Of a DNA stretch of 64,000 bases, positions 22,506-33,590 are shown one piece after another. The DNA lies in the NCBI RefSeq assembly GCF_905171775.1, contig NC_053490.1:89707839-89771838 (forward strand). Direction: 5' to 3'. Both the position numbers and the translations under genes were made by a program. How positions within the stretch are numbered: the stretch's first letter is position 1; every line of letters starts with the position of its first letter. This DNA comes from Rana temporaria (Eukaryota > Chordata > Amphibia > Anura > Ranidae). Below the pieces are notes generated by a model. It worked only from the letters and a program-made list of their open reading frames with translations. It searched no databases and was not told the DNA's origin.

Positions 22506-22703
22506 AGGTCATGTAGTAATGGCAAGTTGTGGTATGTACAGGCAGATAACCAACTTGATTGGTTGGTCCCTATGGGGATAAAATCCTAACTCCTGCTGAA
22601 ACATCTAATTCTGCATTGGATAGGGCAGTAAGGTGTCTGTTCATTTTATTTGCCATCTGTGTCTCGCCTATCTGGACAGGATAACCGAAAATCTCTCCTT
22701 TAA

Positions 22704-23119
22704 AGTGGTTGTATAGTGATTTTTTTTTTTACTTTTACCTACAGGTAAGCCTATAATAAGGCTTACCTGTAGGTTCTCCTAAACCTTTACGGTTTAGGTG
22801 ATATTCCGCTTGCAATGAGCCGCTGACTGCAGCGGCGCATGCGCACAGGGGATTCTCGGCTGAAGGCTCGGCATACGCCGGACCCTGCAGGACAGAAGTC
22901 TCCTGCGCGCATGCGTGACGACATCGTGGCTCCGGCCACTCGCAGCGCTGGAGCCTCAATACCCGGAAGACACGCCGAGGCAATATGTCGGCTACCTCGG
23001 CATTGGACCAGGTAAGTTACTGACGCCTCATTCTAAGGTAAGTATTTCATAATGAGCTAGTATGCCTTTTGCTTTTACAGGGTTAAAAAAAAAAAAAGTT
23101 CAGCAGGTATACAACTGCT
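22704..23119. mobile_element. TTAA-flanked MITE (AGTGGTTGTA ends)
   Basis: TTAA at 22700-22703 and 23120-23123; ends AGTGGTTGTATAG and TATACAACTGCT. The interior (ACCTACAGGTAAGCCTA, CGCATGCGCA, GGAAGACACGCCG) is shared with 43182-43623. Confidence 0.85.
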
Positions 23120-23123
23120 TTAA

Positions 23124-24097
23124 GGACACATTTTTGGTAGGGTTTGGAAGGGTTAGAACATCTAATAACGTATTATTGTTGTCTGCACCTTCCTGTTCTA
23201 ATAACTCCACCCCCAATTTTTTTGTATGGGTGTCACAGGAAGTGAAGGAAAATCTATCTAATAGTGTCACACAGAAAACAAAGTTGTACAGAAACATGGA
23301 CACTTTCCCATTTTATCCAACATTTAAAAAAAAAAGTATTTGGTTGAATTTTTAGGCTTTATTATAAGGTGCTATATCATGCATTCTTGAAGTTTTGGAA
23401 TTGAAGCACGTTGTAGTAATTTACCTGTAAGTTTTCAGTGTGGCTGAATGCGGCCTTGGCCAGTATCTTTCCTCCCCATTCACTGGTCTATGCCCTTCCT
23501 AGGGTTGGCTACAAATGGCATGATGAAATCAAGCAATGCTTCCAGTATCATTTGGGATGATCGGGTCACTTCTGATGTTATACAGGGTGTGGGGGGGGGG
23601 GGGGGGTTGAGGTTTGCTTGGACGCATGCATGACCGATGTGCTTTAGGAAATATGTCTCTTGTTAATTTTTTATATACAGAAATGGTTAAAGTAATATAA
23701 AAGCCCTTTTTTTTTTTTTATATAAAAAAAAAAGTTCTACTTATACTTTTAAGTTATAGTTTATCTACTCCTAAGCAATGCTGTTGCACAGAGGGATCCC
23801 CCACCTTCTCCTCTGGGGTCCCTCGCCAGTGCTGTCTGCTCATTCTTCCTGTGAGTACCCCCCCATAGCAAGGCGTGTGCTATGTGAGCACCCGTGCAGG
23901 CACACTCTCTCAAACTGGGCTATGTGCATCCATAGATGCACACCGTACAGCTCTGCCCCACCCCCTCCTTACAAGATTTGCTGCCTTTAGTGTCCTGCGA
24001 GACCAGGAAGTGAAGAGAGAAAAGCTGCAGCTGGGACAGCGCTGGATCACTGACAGGTCTTGGGTAAGTGTTGGTGGAGGTCTACTTGGAACTACTC
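23124..24097. other. Intron with H- and J-type repeat fragments
   Basis: 23190-23300 contains the GGAAGTGAAGGAAAATCT motif of the unnamed repeat at 6350. 23700-24070 resembles family J (CATAGCAAG, GGATGCACAC-like, CTGGATCACTG). No gene. Confidence 0.5.
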
Positions 24098-24100
24098 TAA

Positions 24101-24497
24101 TGCCGCGTACACACCATTACAAAAACGATGTTTTTAAAAACGTCAATTAAAATGACCGTGTGTGGGGAAAACGTTGTTTTATGTCTTGTGAAAAACGCCA
24201 AAAAAAAAAAATTGAAGCATGCTTTTCAAAACGTTGTTTTGTGTGTCATTTAAAATGACCGTGTGTAGGCTAAAACGATGTTTAAAACAACGTTTTTAAA
24301 CCCGCGCATGCTCAGAAGCAAGTTAGGACGCGAGTTTGAATGGAACAGAGTGCCGTTGTACGTGCTGTACGTAACCTCGCTGTGCTAGAGCTTTTGGAGA
24401 AATGGATGGTGTGTGTATATGCTACATCGTTTTTGAAAATGAAGTTTGAAAAACGTCGTTTTTTTCTATCACAAAAAACGACCGTCTGTACGCGGCA
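24101..24497. mobile_element. Family B MITE, copy 3, complete short form
   Basis: TGCCGCGTACACAC at the left and GTACGCGGCA at the right, with TAA (24098-24100) and TTA (24498-24500) flanks. The right TTA is immediately followed by another MITE at 24501. Confidence 0.85.
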
Positions 24498-24500
24498 TTA

Positions 24501-24605
24501 GGCCCCTTTCGCACTGGGGCAGTGGGGGTGTCGGCGGCAAAGCACGGCTATTTTTAGCATTCTAGCGCCTGCAAAGCGTTCTAGTGTCTCAGTGTGAAAG
24601 GGGTC
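24501..24605. mobile_element. Family G MITE (GGCCCCTTTC ends), short copy
   Basis: Ends GGCCCCTTTCGCACTG and CAGTGTGAAAGGGGTC flanked by TTA and TAA. It begins directly after the TTA that closes the family B copy. Confidence 0.75.
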
Positions 24606-24608
24606 TAA

Positions 24609-25050
24609 AGGCAAAATTCTTTCCTAAAGGGAAATGGAAGGAAAAGGTAAGTGAACCAACAATGCACTAGCTTAAAGGAACCTATTTAGAAGATAAAAAA
24701 CAAACCTTTACAAACCTTTAATGCTATTGTAAAGGTTGTGCGTTTTTTGTAAAATAATTTATTTACATTTTTTATACTTGCTTGCTCTGTGCAATTGTTG
24801 TGCACAGAGCAGCACCAGTCCTTTTGTTTTTGGGTTCCCCCGCCGGCGCTCCTGGCTCCTCCACCCCCCATGTGAGTTCCCCCCAATAGCAAGCCTTTTG
24901 CTATGGGGGCACTCAAGCAGGCTCGCTCCCAAGCCGTTCTCTTATGAATGGATACACACCCCCCCCCCCCCCCCCCAAACAATAAAAATATATAGTGCAT
25001 GTAGCTCTCCACACTGATTTTTAACATCTTCTAGTCAGAAGTAAAATAAA
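24609..25050. mobile_element. Family J-type fragment
   Basis: It shares TGCACAGAGCAGCACC, CCCAATAGCAAG and GCTATGGGGGCACTC with 23760-23960 and 51350-51420. A C-run is at about 24960-24976. Boundaries are not resolved. Confidence 0.5.
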
Positions 25051-26465
25051 CGTTTTTTTTTGTTTGTTTGTTTTTTGGTGCTGGACCAGCTGCCCCCTGG
25101 AAGGGCTACGTCTCGTTTCCAAATCTTGCAAGATCTAGAGGGAGAAATTATTTTCCCCCACAGATGTCTTATGGCTTTGCACATGCACCTTGTTTATACC
25201 TTGACATGGCATCATCAATACCATTGTCTGATAGTGCAAGGCTCCTTTCACGCCAATCCCTTTATTTTGTGGTTTAGGGTAAAAAAAATGCATGAAAAAT
25301 ATGTCCTGTGGAACTTCTCACACCAGTGCGCTTCGGGGCGTGTACAGAAATGTGGAGCTTCTCATGTGTATGAAAAGAAACCTGTGTAGACAGATGTCCC
25401 ATTTTCCTAGAATTAGAGTTACCAAATCTGAGAAATGGTAACCATAGTGTGCGCATAGGCTTATATCGTTGTGACTTCCAGTTTCAATTCTGATCACTTT
25501 TACTACGAGTAGTTGTGTAACCAGAACTATGTGGAAGTGTGATTTACACTGGATTTCAGTGCTTAAAGGCTTTACCAAAAAACTGCCTATGCTGATAAGT
25601 GGTGTCTGTAGATGAAAGCTGTGCAGCTTTGACCAAAAGTCAAATACGGTAATTCCCTTGCTATAGGACCTAGAAATACGTTGGTTTTGCGTCGCAGTTT
25701 GGGCACTCGGGCTCAAAAAGGTTCGCCATCACTGCTATAGGTCATTTACTTGTCTCATAAAGCCTGACTGGAAAGCTCCTAGGACGTTGCTAAGAGAAGC
25801 CTAGAAGTTATTATTCATCCCCTGCTATCACAGGAGGTGCTGACACCCTCCTCCATCTGATCCCATCCTGTCTACCAAAAACAGACGAATGGTGGTCCAG
25901 TTTTCCATCCGTCTGGCAGATCTGATCTGATGGAAATGGACAGGCGGTCCGTTTCCATGTGATTGCCCCATAGAGGAGAGCGGGTCTGTGTCCGTGTCTG
26001 CTCTGCACTAAAACTGTTCCTGTTTTAGTGACTCTGGTGACAATTGCCTTTCTATGACTGATGTCCAATAGAGGTGTCTGCACACCCGTGCTATACTGTA
26101 TGCAGCTTTATTCTAAGCACTTTTCAGAGACTTTTGGTGGTTGTTTTTATGGACCTGTCATCCGCCTGCTCAATAGGGATCAGTGGAGAGTTCCCCCCGC
26201 ATACTGTAGGCGTCCGCGTCCTACCTAACCTGTATTAAAAAAATAAAAAAAATGTTCTTTTTTTTTAAGCCCCAGCCAGTCATGCATGTGATCCCACAGC
26301 TCTGTCTCACCTGTGTCAGTGAGTGGCTGCTGCAGGGGAGAGAAGGGAGTGTCGACAACAGCTGTGACATCACAATGCTGGAATTCTCAGCTGTTATCTA
26401 GCTAGCACGGGTGGTTGCCAACATTTCGGTCCGCAATTTTGAATCCCGTGGACCACTAATGACTT
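25051..26465 (+). other. Intron, mostly unidentified
   Basis: No gene. 25705-25735 has a solo hAT-like end (AGGTTCGCCATCACTG). The rest shows nothing I recognise. Confidence 0.4.
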
Positions 26466-26468
26466 TAA

Positions 26469-26786
26469 GGCCCCTTTCAGACGTCCGCTCCGTCTGTCCG
26501 CTCATTACAAGTCCGTTAACGGACTTGTAATGAATCCCTATGGGGACGCGTCCGTTAGCGGATGGAGCATCCGCTAGCGTCCGCGTTAGTCGGGTTCCGC
26601 TTTTCCGAACGGAAGACACCCTATTTTTCTTCCGTTCGGCGGAACGGACCGGATGCAGACGGACAGACGGACCGTCTGCATCCGGTCCCACATAGGGGAG
26701 AGCGGAGCAGAGACAGGGATCCCCGCTGAGCTTTGGCGGACACACGGAGCGGACCGAGAAACGGTCCACTCCGCGTGAAAGAGCTC
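26469..26786. mobile_element. Family G MITE, longer copy
   Basis: Starts GGCCCCTTTCAGACGTCCG after TAA (26466-26468) and ends GCGTGAAAGAGCTC before TTA (26787-26789). The interior has nested hairpins (ACAAGTCCGTTAACGGACTTGT; GGACCGGATGCAGAC against GTCTGCATCCGGTCC). Confidence 0.7.
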
Positions 26787-27062
26787 TTATACACATGGTG
26801 CTCCCGCACTCTGTATCCCACTTCTGCCTTTGGCACCTTCCACACGGGGATGGATCCGTTGCAGCGGTCCGCCAGCTCAGTGGGAAATCTCTCCGTTGAG
26901 CTGGCGGATGACAGGTCCCTCTCTGCTCACTGAGCAGGGAGGGGCTTGTCGAGCACCGCTGCTTTTCTATGGAGATATCTGACGAAAACTGACAGCAAAA
27001 ATACTAAAAAGGTCAAAGGAGAGAAAAAAAAAGTATACACAGATCTTTTTTATACGGATTAA

Positions 27063-27567
27063 AGCGGGGGTTCACCCTAAAAAAAATGTTTCCTTTATCT
27101 ACCATCCAAACCAGCATACTAGCGTCAGCTACAGTATGCCTTTTTTTTTGCGCTGTATTTACCGTTTAATCCTGCAGTTTCTTTTCAGACTCCCGCGGGG
27201 AGTAGGCGTTCCTATGAAGAGGGGAACATGATTGACGTCCGGCTATGGCGCGTCACGCGTTCCGAAAATAGCCGAAATAGGACTCGGCTGTATACGGCGC
27301 CTGCGCAGTCAGCTCCTAGTCCTTGCGCAGACGCCGTATAGCGCAGTGAAGAGCCGAGACCTAGTCCGGCTATGTTCGGAACGCGTGACGCGCCATAGCC
27401 GGACGTCAATCATGTTCCCCTCATATGAACGCCTACTCCCCGCGGGAGTCTGAAATGAAACTGCAGGATTAAACGGTAAATACAGCGAAAAAAAAAGGCA
27501 TACTGTAGCTGACGCTAGTATGCTTGATTGGATGGTACATAGATGTTTTTTAGGGTGAACCTCCGCT
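27063..27567. mobile_element. Family E TTAA-flanked foldback, copy 2
   Basis: TTAA at 27059-27062 and 27568-27571. Ends AGCGGGGGTTCACCCTA and TAGGGTGAACCTCCGCT. The arms of about 230 bp are nearly perfect inverse copies, for example GTCCGGCTATGGCGCGTCAC against GTGACGCGCCATAGCCGGAC. Confidence 0.9.
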
Positions 27568-27624
27568 TTAAGCAGGATAAGTAGGAGGGAGGAAGTGACC
27601 TTTTTAAGAATAGTTGGACTTGGC

Positions 27625-27760
27625 CAGTGATGGTGAACCTTGGCAACCCAGATGTTTTGGAACTACATTTCCCATGATGCTTATGCACTCTGACGTGTAG
27701 TGGAGCATCATGGGAAATATAGTTCCAAAACATCTGGGGTGCCAAGGTTCGCCATGACTA
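27625..27760. mobile_element. hAT-like MITE of the ATGGTGAACCTTGGCA type
   Basis: Left CAGTGATGGTGAACCTTGGCA, inverse right GCCAAGGTTCGCCATGACTA, with inner AACTACATTTCCCATGATGC and its inverse. A shorter relative with perfect target duplication is at 40732. Confidence 0.75.
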
Positions 27761-28490
27761 ACTTTTGGCTTGTCTTCATCTTTAAAATAACACTACACAA
27801 TATCCTTATTCTCCTAAAAATAATCCATACATATCCACTACTTAATGGCTCTGTAATCAATTTTTTATAAAATGTGTTTTTTTCGCCCTCTCCCCTTTCT
27901 CCTGACTTCCGTTTGGTTGGAACAAGCTGTGCACATTGGTTGCGATTGTGTGCACTGCAAATCCCATAACCCCTAATCTATCTTGGTAGAGAGTAAAAGA
28001 GGGTGGCTATCTTCTACATACATTGGGGGCCATGGAGGATAAAGGTAGCCGCCCTCCAACACAGTGGTCTCCAAACTGCGTCCCTCTGCTTGCTTTTATC
28101 CAGCCCTCGGGGCGCTATTTCATCCACTGAAGCCAACAATGGGGTATAATTCCCCCCTAGTGACACTAATGAAGGACACAATTCCTCCCAATGACACCAA
28201 AAACTTGGTTGAATGACACCAACGATGAATAATTATATTTTTTTAAGTAAACTTATCCTTTAACATCCCTGCGCAACTTCACCGCGGCTTGCATACAACT
28301 TCTTTAACAGAAATCAACACAAGTCGTATTGAAGTCGCGCCAAAAATGGTGCAGAAAATCTATTTCGACTTGACTTGAGTCGCACCGATTTACAATGGTT
28401 CCATTGTAGTTAATTTCGGCCCGAATTGTCATGTGACTTTGAACTCAAGTCGCATGACATGTTGCGGCAGTGTGAACCGGGGCTTAAAGG
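27761..28490 (+). other. Intron with a solo hAT-like end
   Basis: CAGTGGTCTCCAAACTGCG at about 28064 begins a hAT-style repeat that has no matching right end nearby. 28270-28480 is a GGCCCC/GTCGC-type MITE fragment ending in CAGTGTGAACCGGGGCTT. No gene. Confidence 0.5.
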
Positions 28491-28494
28491 GGTT

Positions 28495-28940
28495 GTAAAC
28501 CTTTGTGTTTTTTCACCTTAATGCATCCTATGCATTAAGGTGAAAAAAACCCTCACCGCCCCCACCTGAGCCCCGAATCTCTGTGGGCGCGATCCCGCTT
28601 TAACCCAGCTCCTGTCAGCTCTTCATTGGATAATTGATAGCAAGCCAGGCCATTGGCTCCCCCTGCTGTCAATCAAATCAATGACGTGGGGGAGGGGCAG
28701 AGTCATACACTTGGCGGCTATGGGCGCCGAGTGTATCACACAGGAGCGAGCCTGCAAGGTAACCCCCTCGGGAGATAGCTTCCCAGAGGGGGTTAGCTCT
28801 TGCGGCGAGGAACCGAGAGAGCCGCCGTGGGACCCCAGAAGAGGACAATAGGGGTCACTCTGTGCAAAACGAACTGCACAGTGGCAAGTATTTCACCTGA
28901 GTGAAATTGGTGATTGCTTCCTAGAAAATGTGAGTTTGTG
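28495..28940. mobile_element. Family J fragment (AGGGGTTGTAAACC end)
   Basis: It follows TTAA at about 28487 and contains the hairpin CACCTTAATGCAT / ATGCATTAAGGTG and the CATTGGCTCCCCCTGCTGTC motif seen near 51255 and 29900. The right end is not resolved. Confidence 0.6.
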
Positions 28941-28955
28941 TAAAGCTCTATTCAC

Positions 28956-28978
28956 GCACACACACACACACACACACA

Positions 28979-29063
<85 letters not shown>
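28956..29063. repeat. Compound (CA)n(TA)n microsatellite
   Basis: About 22 bp of CA followed by about 80 bp of TA and a T-run. Confidence 0.95.
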
Positions 29064-29077
<14 letters not shown>

Positions 29078-30175
29078 AAACCCAAACCTTAGTTGCTTTA
29101 AGATCTGCTATCACAAAGAACAGTTGTGTGTAGCAACCCATAGTAAACAGACTTTTGATGCAGCAGTTTATTGTGATTTATCTTGGTGTGATATGATACT
29201 ATGGGTGACTACACAGCACTGTTTCCATTGCTCACATACTCGGTCAGTCGCTGCATACAAATACTGCATTTCTAAAGAACTCTAAAGTGGAATGAATGTT
29301 CACTGTAGGAGATGTTATAATTAGAACGTCTTCCCACCATACAGAGGCCTCGGCCCTCTTCCCATATGTGGAAATTGCAGAAAGTCTCTTTCTGAGAAAT
29401 AACTAGAGGACAGGTTCCGTACACCGTTCTGTCAGAGGTGAAGTAAGGCAATTGGAGGAAGAAGGGGGAAGGATTCTGGGAAATTCCTGCTACAAGCTGC
29501 AGAAAGAAGAGCCATTTAAACCTCAACAGGTTTGCTTTGGACCAATGTACCTTGTGTGAGGGGAACTAAACTCTCTCAATCAACACTGACTATTTAATCC
29601 TTATGCTCCTAGCATTTAGTAAATAGATGGGAAGGTATATCATGTTACTAAACCCTCTTCCATATTTTTTATTTTTTTTTTATAAAAAAAAACATACTTC
29701 CACTGTGTAGTTGGTTTTGTACGGAGTGGCCCCGATTCTCCTCTTTTGGGGACCCTCAGCGGCACTGGTGGCTCCTCCTCTTCTCGAGTGCCCCATCGGA
29801 GAAGCCCACACCTTTGGGACACCTGCTGCTGCGTCTATTGACAGAGACAGAAGGACTCGGCCCCGTCCCCCACATCATTGGATTTGATTGACGGCAGCGG
29901 GAGCCAATGGGTGCGCTGCTATCAATCTATCCAATCGGGACACGGAGCTGCTGTGCTCGTTCCGGGGTACACTTAAGTAAATGGGGGGCTGTGGCTGCTG
30001 CACGACAGGAGGTTTTTCACCTAAATGCATAGAATACATTTAAGCAGTGTTCCACCCGCAATTCTATTTTATTTTTTAAAGTCAGCAGCTACAAACACTG
30101 TTCTGTCCAGGGAGCCCGCAATATCAGAAACCCCCACCCCCCCTCCGGATCGGGTACAGGTGCCGCCATTCCAAT
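29064..30175 (+). other. Intron with a family J fragment
   Basis: 29064-29640 looks unique. 29690-30030 has family J motifs in inverse order (GATTGACGGCAGCGGGAGCC). No gene. Confidence 0.45.
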
Positions 30176-30178
30176 TAA

Positions 30179-30435
30179 GGCCCCTTTCACACTAATGCGA
30201 CTTCAAAGTCGTGCAATTTTTGCAGCGGTTTTGCTGTGATTTGCGGCCATGATTTTAGGGAATGCCTGTGTAATTGCCATCAAAGTAGGACTAAAGTAGT
30301 GCAGAGACTACTTTAAAGTAGGAACGACTTGAAGTCGTAGTAATATGAATGGTTGGTTTTCATTGGAAATCATGGGGAACAACTTGTCATGCCACTTTGC
30401 GGTTCAGAATCGTGGGACAAGTTGTGAAAGGGGCC
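30179..30435. mobile_element. Family G MITE, copy with good ends
   Basis: Ends GGCCCCTTTCACACTAATG and TTGTGAAAGGGGCC flanked by TAA (30176-30178) and TTA (30436-30438). Confidence 0.8.
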
Positions 30436-30438
30436 TTA

Positions 30439-31289
30439 GGAAAACCGGCAGTGGTGCGTAGTGGGACTCGCGCGAGCCACAAGGCATTGTGAATGCCCAG
30501 CTTATCTTCTGGGACACAGGTCTCAACAGAATTACACTATGTGCGGCTCTTTATTTTTCATGGTGTATGTCATGGATTACTACAACTTTTGAGATTTGCT
30601 TACTGCTTATGCCGAAATTACGCTTTGGATGCTGGATCAATCTGTCCATATACTGGATTCAAGGGGTGCATATATCGGTTTTCTATACAGAGGTTTTCTC
30701 TGAGGTAATTTCCTCACCAATGCCTGTTTGACACATATACTATACAGATACCTTCTGGATTAACATTGAAATAACACAAACGGATTCCATTGTAAAACAC
30801 ATTTGCTTAGATCTGAATAATTTTTTTTTTGAGGGTTCTAGAAAGGGGGTAATGAAACACGGGGCCCCTTTCCTGTACAGGACTTTTCAGGAAAGCCGTG
30901 CATAAGTGGTCTGATGTCATTTCATCTTTCCCCATGGAGGAGCCATGATTAGTGCAGACCACTTTATCTGAACATGTTTACTCGTCAAACAAGTTATGTC
31001 ATCCGTTCCCCGACAGACTTCAGGGTGGCTTATTGTATGACAGACTAGTTCTGTATCCTGGAGGCAAGAAAAATAACCTGCTGAACGAGAGAAAAATCAA
31101 TTGATTCCCCCATCCACACTGCTTAGAATCTCCTTACCAGTTCTGCTGCGGCACCCATGACTGCCCTATACACGATGACACAGTCGATAATTTTTCACCC
31201 AGCTCAGTGGATTTGGTGCTTGCAAGGCTATGCACGGTTCAATTTTTTTTTCTTTGCCATCTATAATCCCATGGGGGGGGGGGGGGGGG
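30439..31289 (+). other. Unique-looking intron
   Basis: No gene or recognisable repeat; ends in a G-run at about 31274-31290. Confidence 0.4.
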
Positions 31290-31290
31290 G

Positions 31291-32030
31291 ATTTTCCTTC
31301 CCCTTCCCTTCCTTTCCTTTTCCCCCTTCCCTTTTTTCCCCTTTTCCTTCTTCCTTTCCTTTTTCCCCTTTTCCTTCCTTTCCTTTTTTCCCCTTCTCCT
31401 TCCTTTCCTTTTTTCCCCTTCTCCTTCCTTTCCTTTTTTCCCCTTCTCCTTCCTTTCCTTTTTTCCCCTTCTCCTTCCTTTCCTTTTTTCCCCTTCTCCT
31501 TCCTTTCCTTTTTCCCCCTTCTCCTTCCTTTCCTTTTTTCCCCTTCTCCTTCCTTTCCTTTTTTCCCCTTCTCCTTCCTTTCCTTTATTCCCCTTCTCCT
31601 TCCTTTCCTTTATTCCCCTTCTCCTTCCTTTCCTTTATTCCCCTTCTCCTTCCTTTCCTTTATTCCCCTTCTCCTTCCTTTCCTTTATTCCCCTTCTCCT
31701 TCCTTTCCTTTTTTCCCCTTCTCCTTCCTTTCCTTTTTCCCCCTTCTCCTTCCTTTCCTTTTTTCCCCTTCTCCTTCCTTTCCTTTTTTCCCCTTCTCCT
31801 TCCTTTCCTTTATTCCCCTTCTCCTTCCTTTCCTTTATTCCCCTTCTCCTTCCTTTCCTGTATTCCCCTTCTCCTTCCTTTCCTTTTTTCCCCTTCTCCT
31901 TCCTTTCCTTTTTTCCCCTTCTCCTTCCTTTCCTTTTTCCCCCTTCTCCTTCCTTTCCTTTTTTCCCCTTCTCCTTCCCTTCCTTTTTTCCCCTTCTCCT
32001 TCCCTTCCTTTTTTCCCCTTCTCTTGCTCT
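31291..32030. repeat. 25-bp polypyrimidine minisatellite
   Basis: About 27 units of CCTTTCCTTTTTTCCCCTTCT plus CCTT, all pyrimidine on + apart from A in some units. Three unit types differ at one position (TTTTTTCCCC, TTTATTCCCC, TTTTTCCCCC), and their order repeats in part. The long Phe/Pro/Ser frames (31157-32170 on +) and Lys/Glu/Arg frames on - are artefacts of composition. Confidence 0.95.
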
Positions 32031-33105
32031 TGACTTCCTGTCCCATAGCCAAAACGGGAAACGCCAAAGTGAGGGGATCCCTGGTTGTCACCAAAACTAG
32101 TGTTCCCCGCTTTTACTTGGTGATAACTGTAAACAGCACAACTAGCGAGGGTAAATCTCCCCAATGGTAGCACGGACAGAAATAAAAACCTGGCAAGGTC
32201 CATCTCCATTCTATAGCAAACAAAAATAAATACATTGGTAAAGGCACCCCAAAGACAGATCGCAAACACAGTGCATTTTTTGGGGGACCAGAACACACGG
32301 TGCTACAGTACCTTGTGAATTGATGTGGTGTGTTTTTCAAAAGTAGTAAATGCATTTACTTTTTTCTGCATTCTACTGCGATTTGCAGCCCGTTCAAATG
32401 ATTCTGCGGCAAACCGGCTCTAATTATGGAAGCAGAAGAGGGTGCAGAATGTACTGGGCTTTCTCATTACTTATTACACACTTCAGCTTGTGTTGCAAAC
32501 AAAGTGAAATAAATGTACCAAATAAAGATTTTATAGAGATAAGTAAAATTTTAAAAATAGAACTTGCAAAAAAATCATTGACCTTTCACTTTAGTGCCCA
32601 CAAACCTTTTTATTGAAAACTTGCATGTAAGTATTAAAGGGAGAGGAGACCTGGGCCTGGAGAATGTATTTGGTTGTATGGTTTAGTATACATAAGTGAA
32701 TAGAGAAACCTTCACTTCTGTTTTGGGTCATGTCATGCAGCTTTGGCCGCAATGTTGCCTGCTGCCAGCCCAGTCATTGATGATGCTCACTTCAGAGGGC
32801 ATTGTTGGGCCTGCACGACGCTAGCCCACTGGGAGGGGGGAGGGGGGGGGGGTCCTTTCACAATTAGAATCTATGTATAAAAGCCAGCTTAGATTTTCAT
32901 GACACCTGAAGAACAATTTAAGTCTCCTTTTTAGCTTTTTTTTTGTCTTCTGTGTCCCACTGGGGAGATTTACCTTCACTTCCTGTCCCATAGCCAAAAC
33001 AGGAAATGATAGGAAACCACTTCCGGCCCCCACAGGTAACCAGAACGGAGACACGGCAATAAAAATTGCCGTTGCAACCCCCCCTTTAGTTTTTTGGGGT
33101 GGTCC
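32031..33105 (+). other. Intron with two copies of an unnamed repeat (H)
   Basis: 32030-32210 and 32930-33062 share CACTTCCTGTCCCATAGCC, AAAACRGGAA and a CAATAAAAA-like end with 6540-6850. 32210-32930 looks unique. No gene. Confidence 0.5.
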
Positions 33106-33109
33106 CCAG

Positions 33110-33590
33110 CTTAGGCATTTTCTCTTGTCAATGCTCCCGTATCCCAGGTATCTCTCATCAGCTAACTGAGCTGAAATGTATGTGTCAAAGGAGGGAACCG
33201 ATTCATCATATTCGCCTCTCTATCTACGCTGCCCTCATCTTCCATAGCCACAAAGGTACAAGAGACCAGTTATAATATTTTGACAAGGTGGTATAGGGTG
33301 CCCACGACTCTACACCGTATCTTTCCGCAGGTGCCTAAAACGTGCTGGCGATGCAATGTTGGCCAAGGTACCATGTTGCACATTTTCTGGCAATGGCTGA
33401 AACTTAAACCATTTTGGCAAGAGGTGGCTAGTACTATCACCACCAACACCTGACTAATGTTGACAACCCTGCGGCATACCTGCTGCACCTCACTCAGCGG
33501 CCCATTAAAAAAAAGTACAAGACCTCTCTTGCCTTCCAGCTTTTAAATGCGGCCAAGGAGTGCATTCTCTTGTGTTGGAGGTCTGTGCAC
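33110..33590 (+). mobile_element. L1-type LINE fragment, ORF2 C-terminus
   Basis: In one frame (codon start 33283) the translation reads TRWYRVPTTLHRIFP, then TCWRCNVGQGTMLHIFW and PFWQEV. This is the CWRC...GTxxHxFW...PFW pattern of the zinc-knuckle-like region near the end of L1-group ORF2 proteins. Upstream, 33110-33260 fits the preceding region in other frames, so the fragment carries frameshifts and stops. No reverse-transcriptase core or 5' part remains: a typical 5'-truncated dead copy. Confidence 0.75.

Noticed and set aside
31157..32170. 337-codon Phe/Pro/Ser open frame (and overlapping frames on both strands)
   Set aside because: Produced entirely by the 25-bp polypyrimidine repeat; no start context, motif or splice support.
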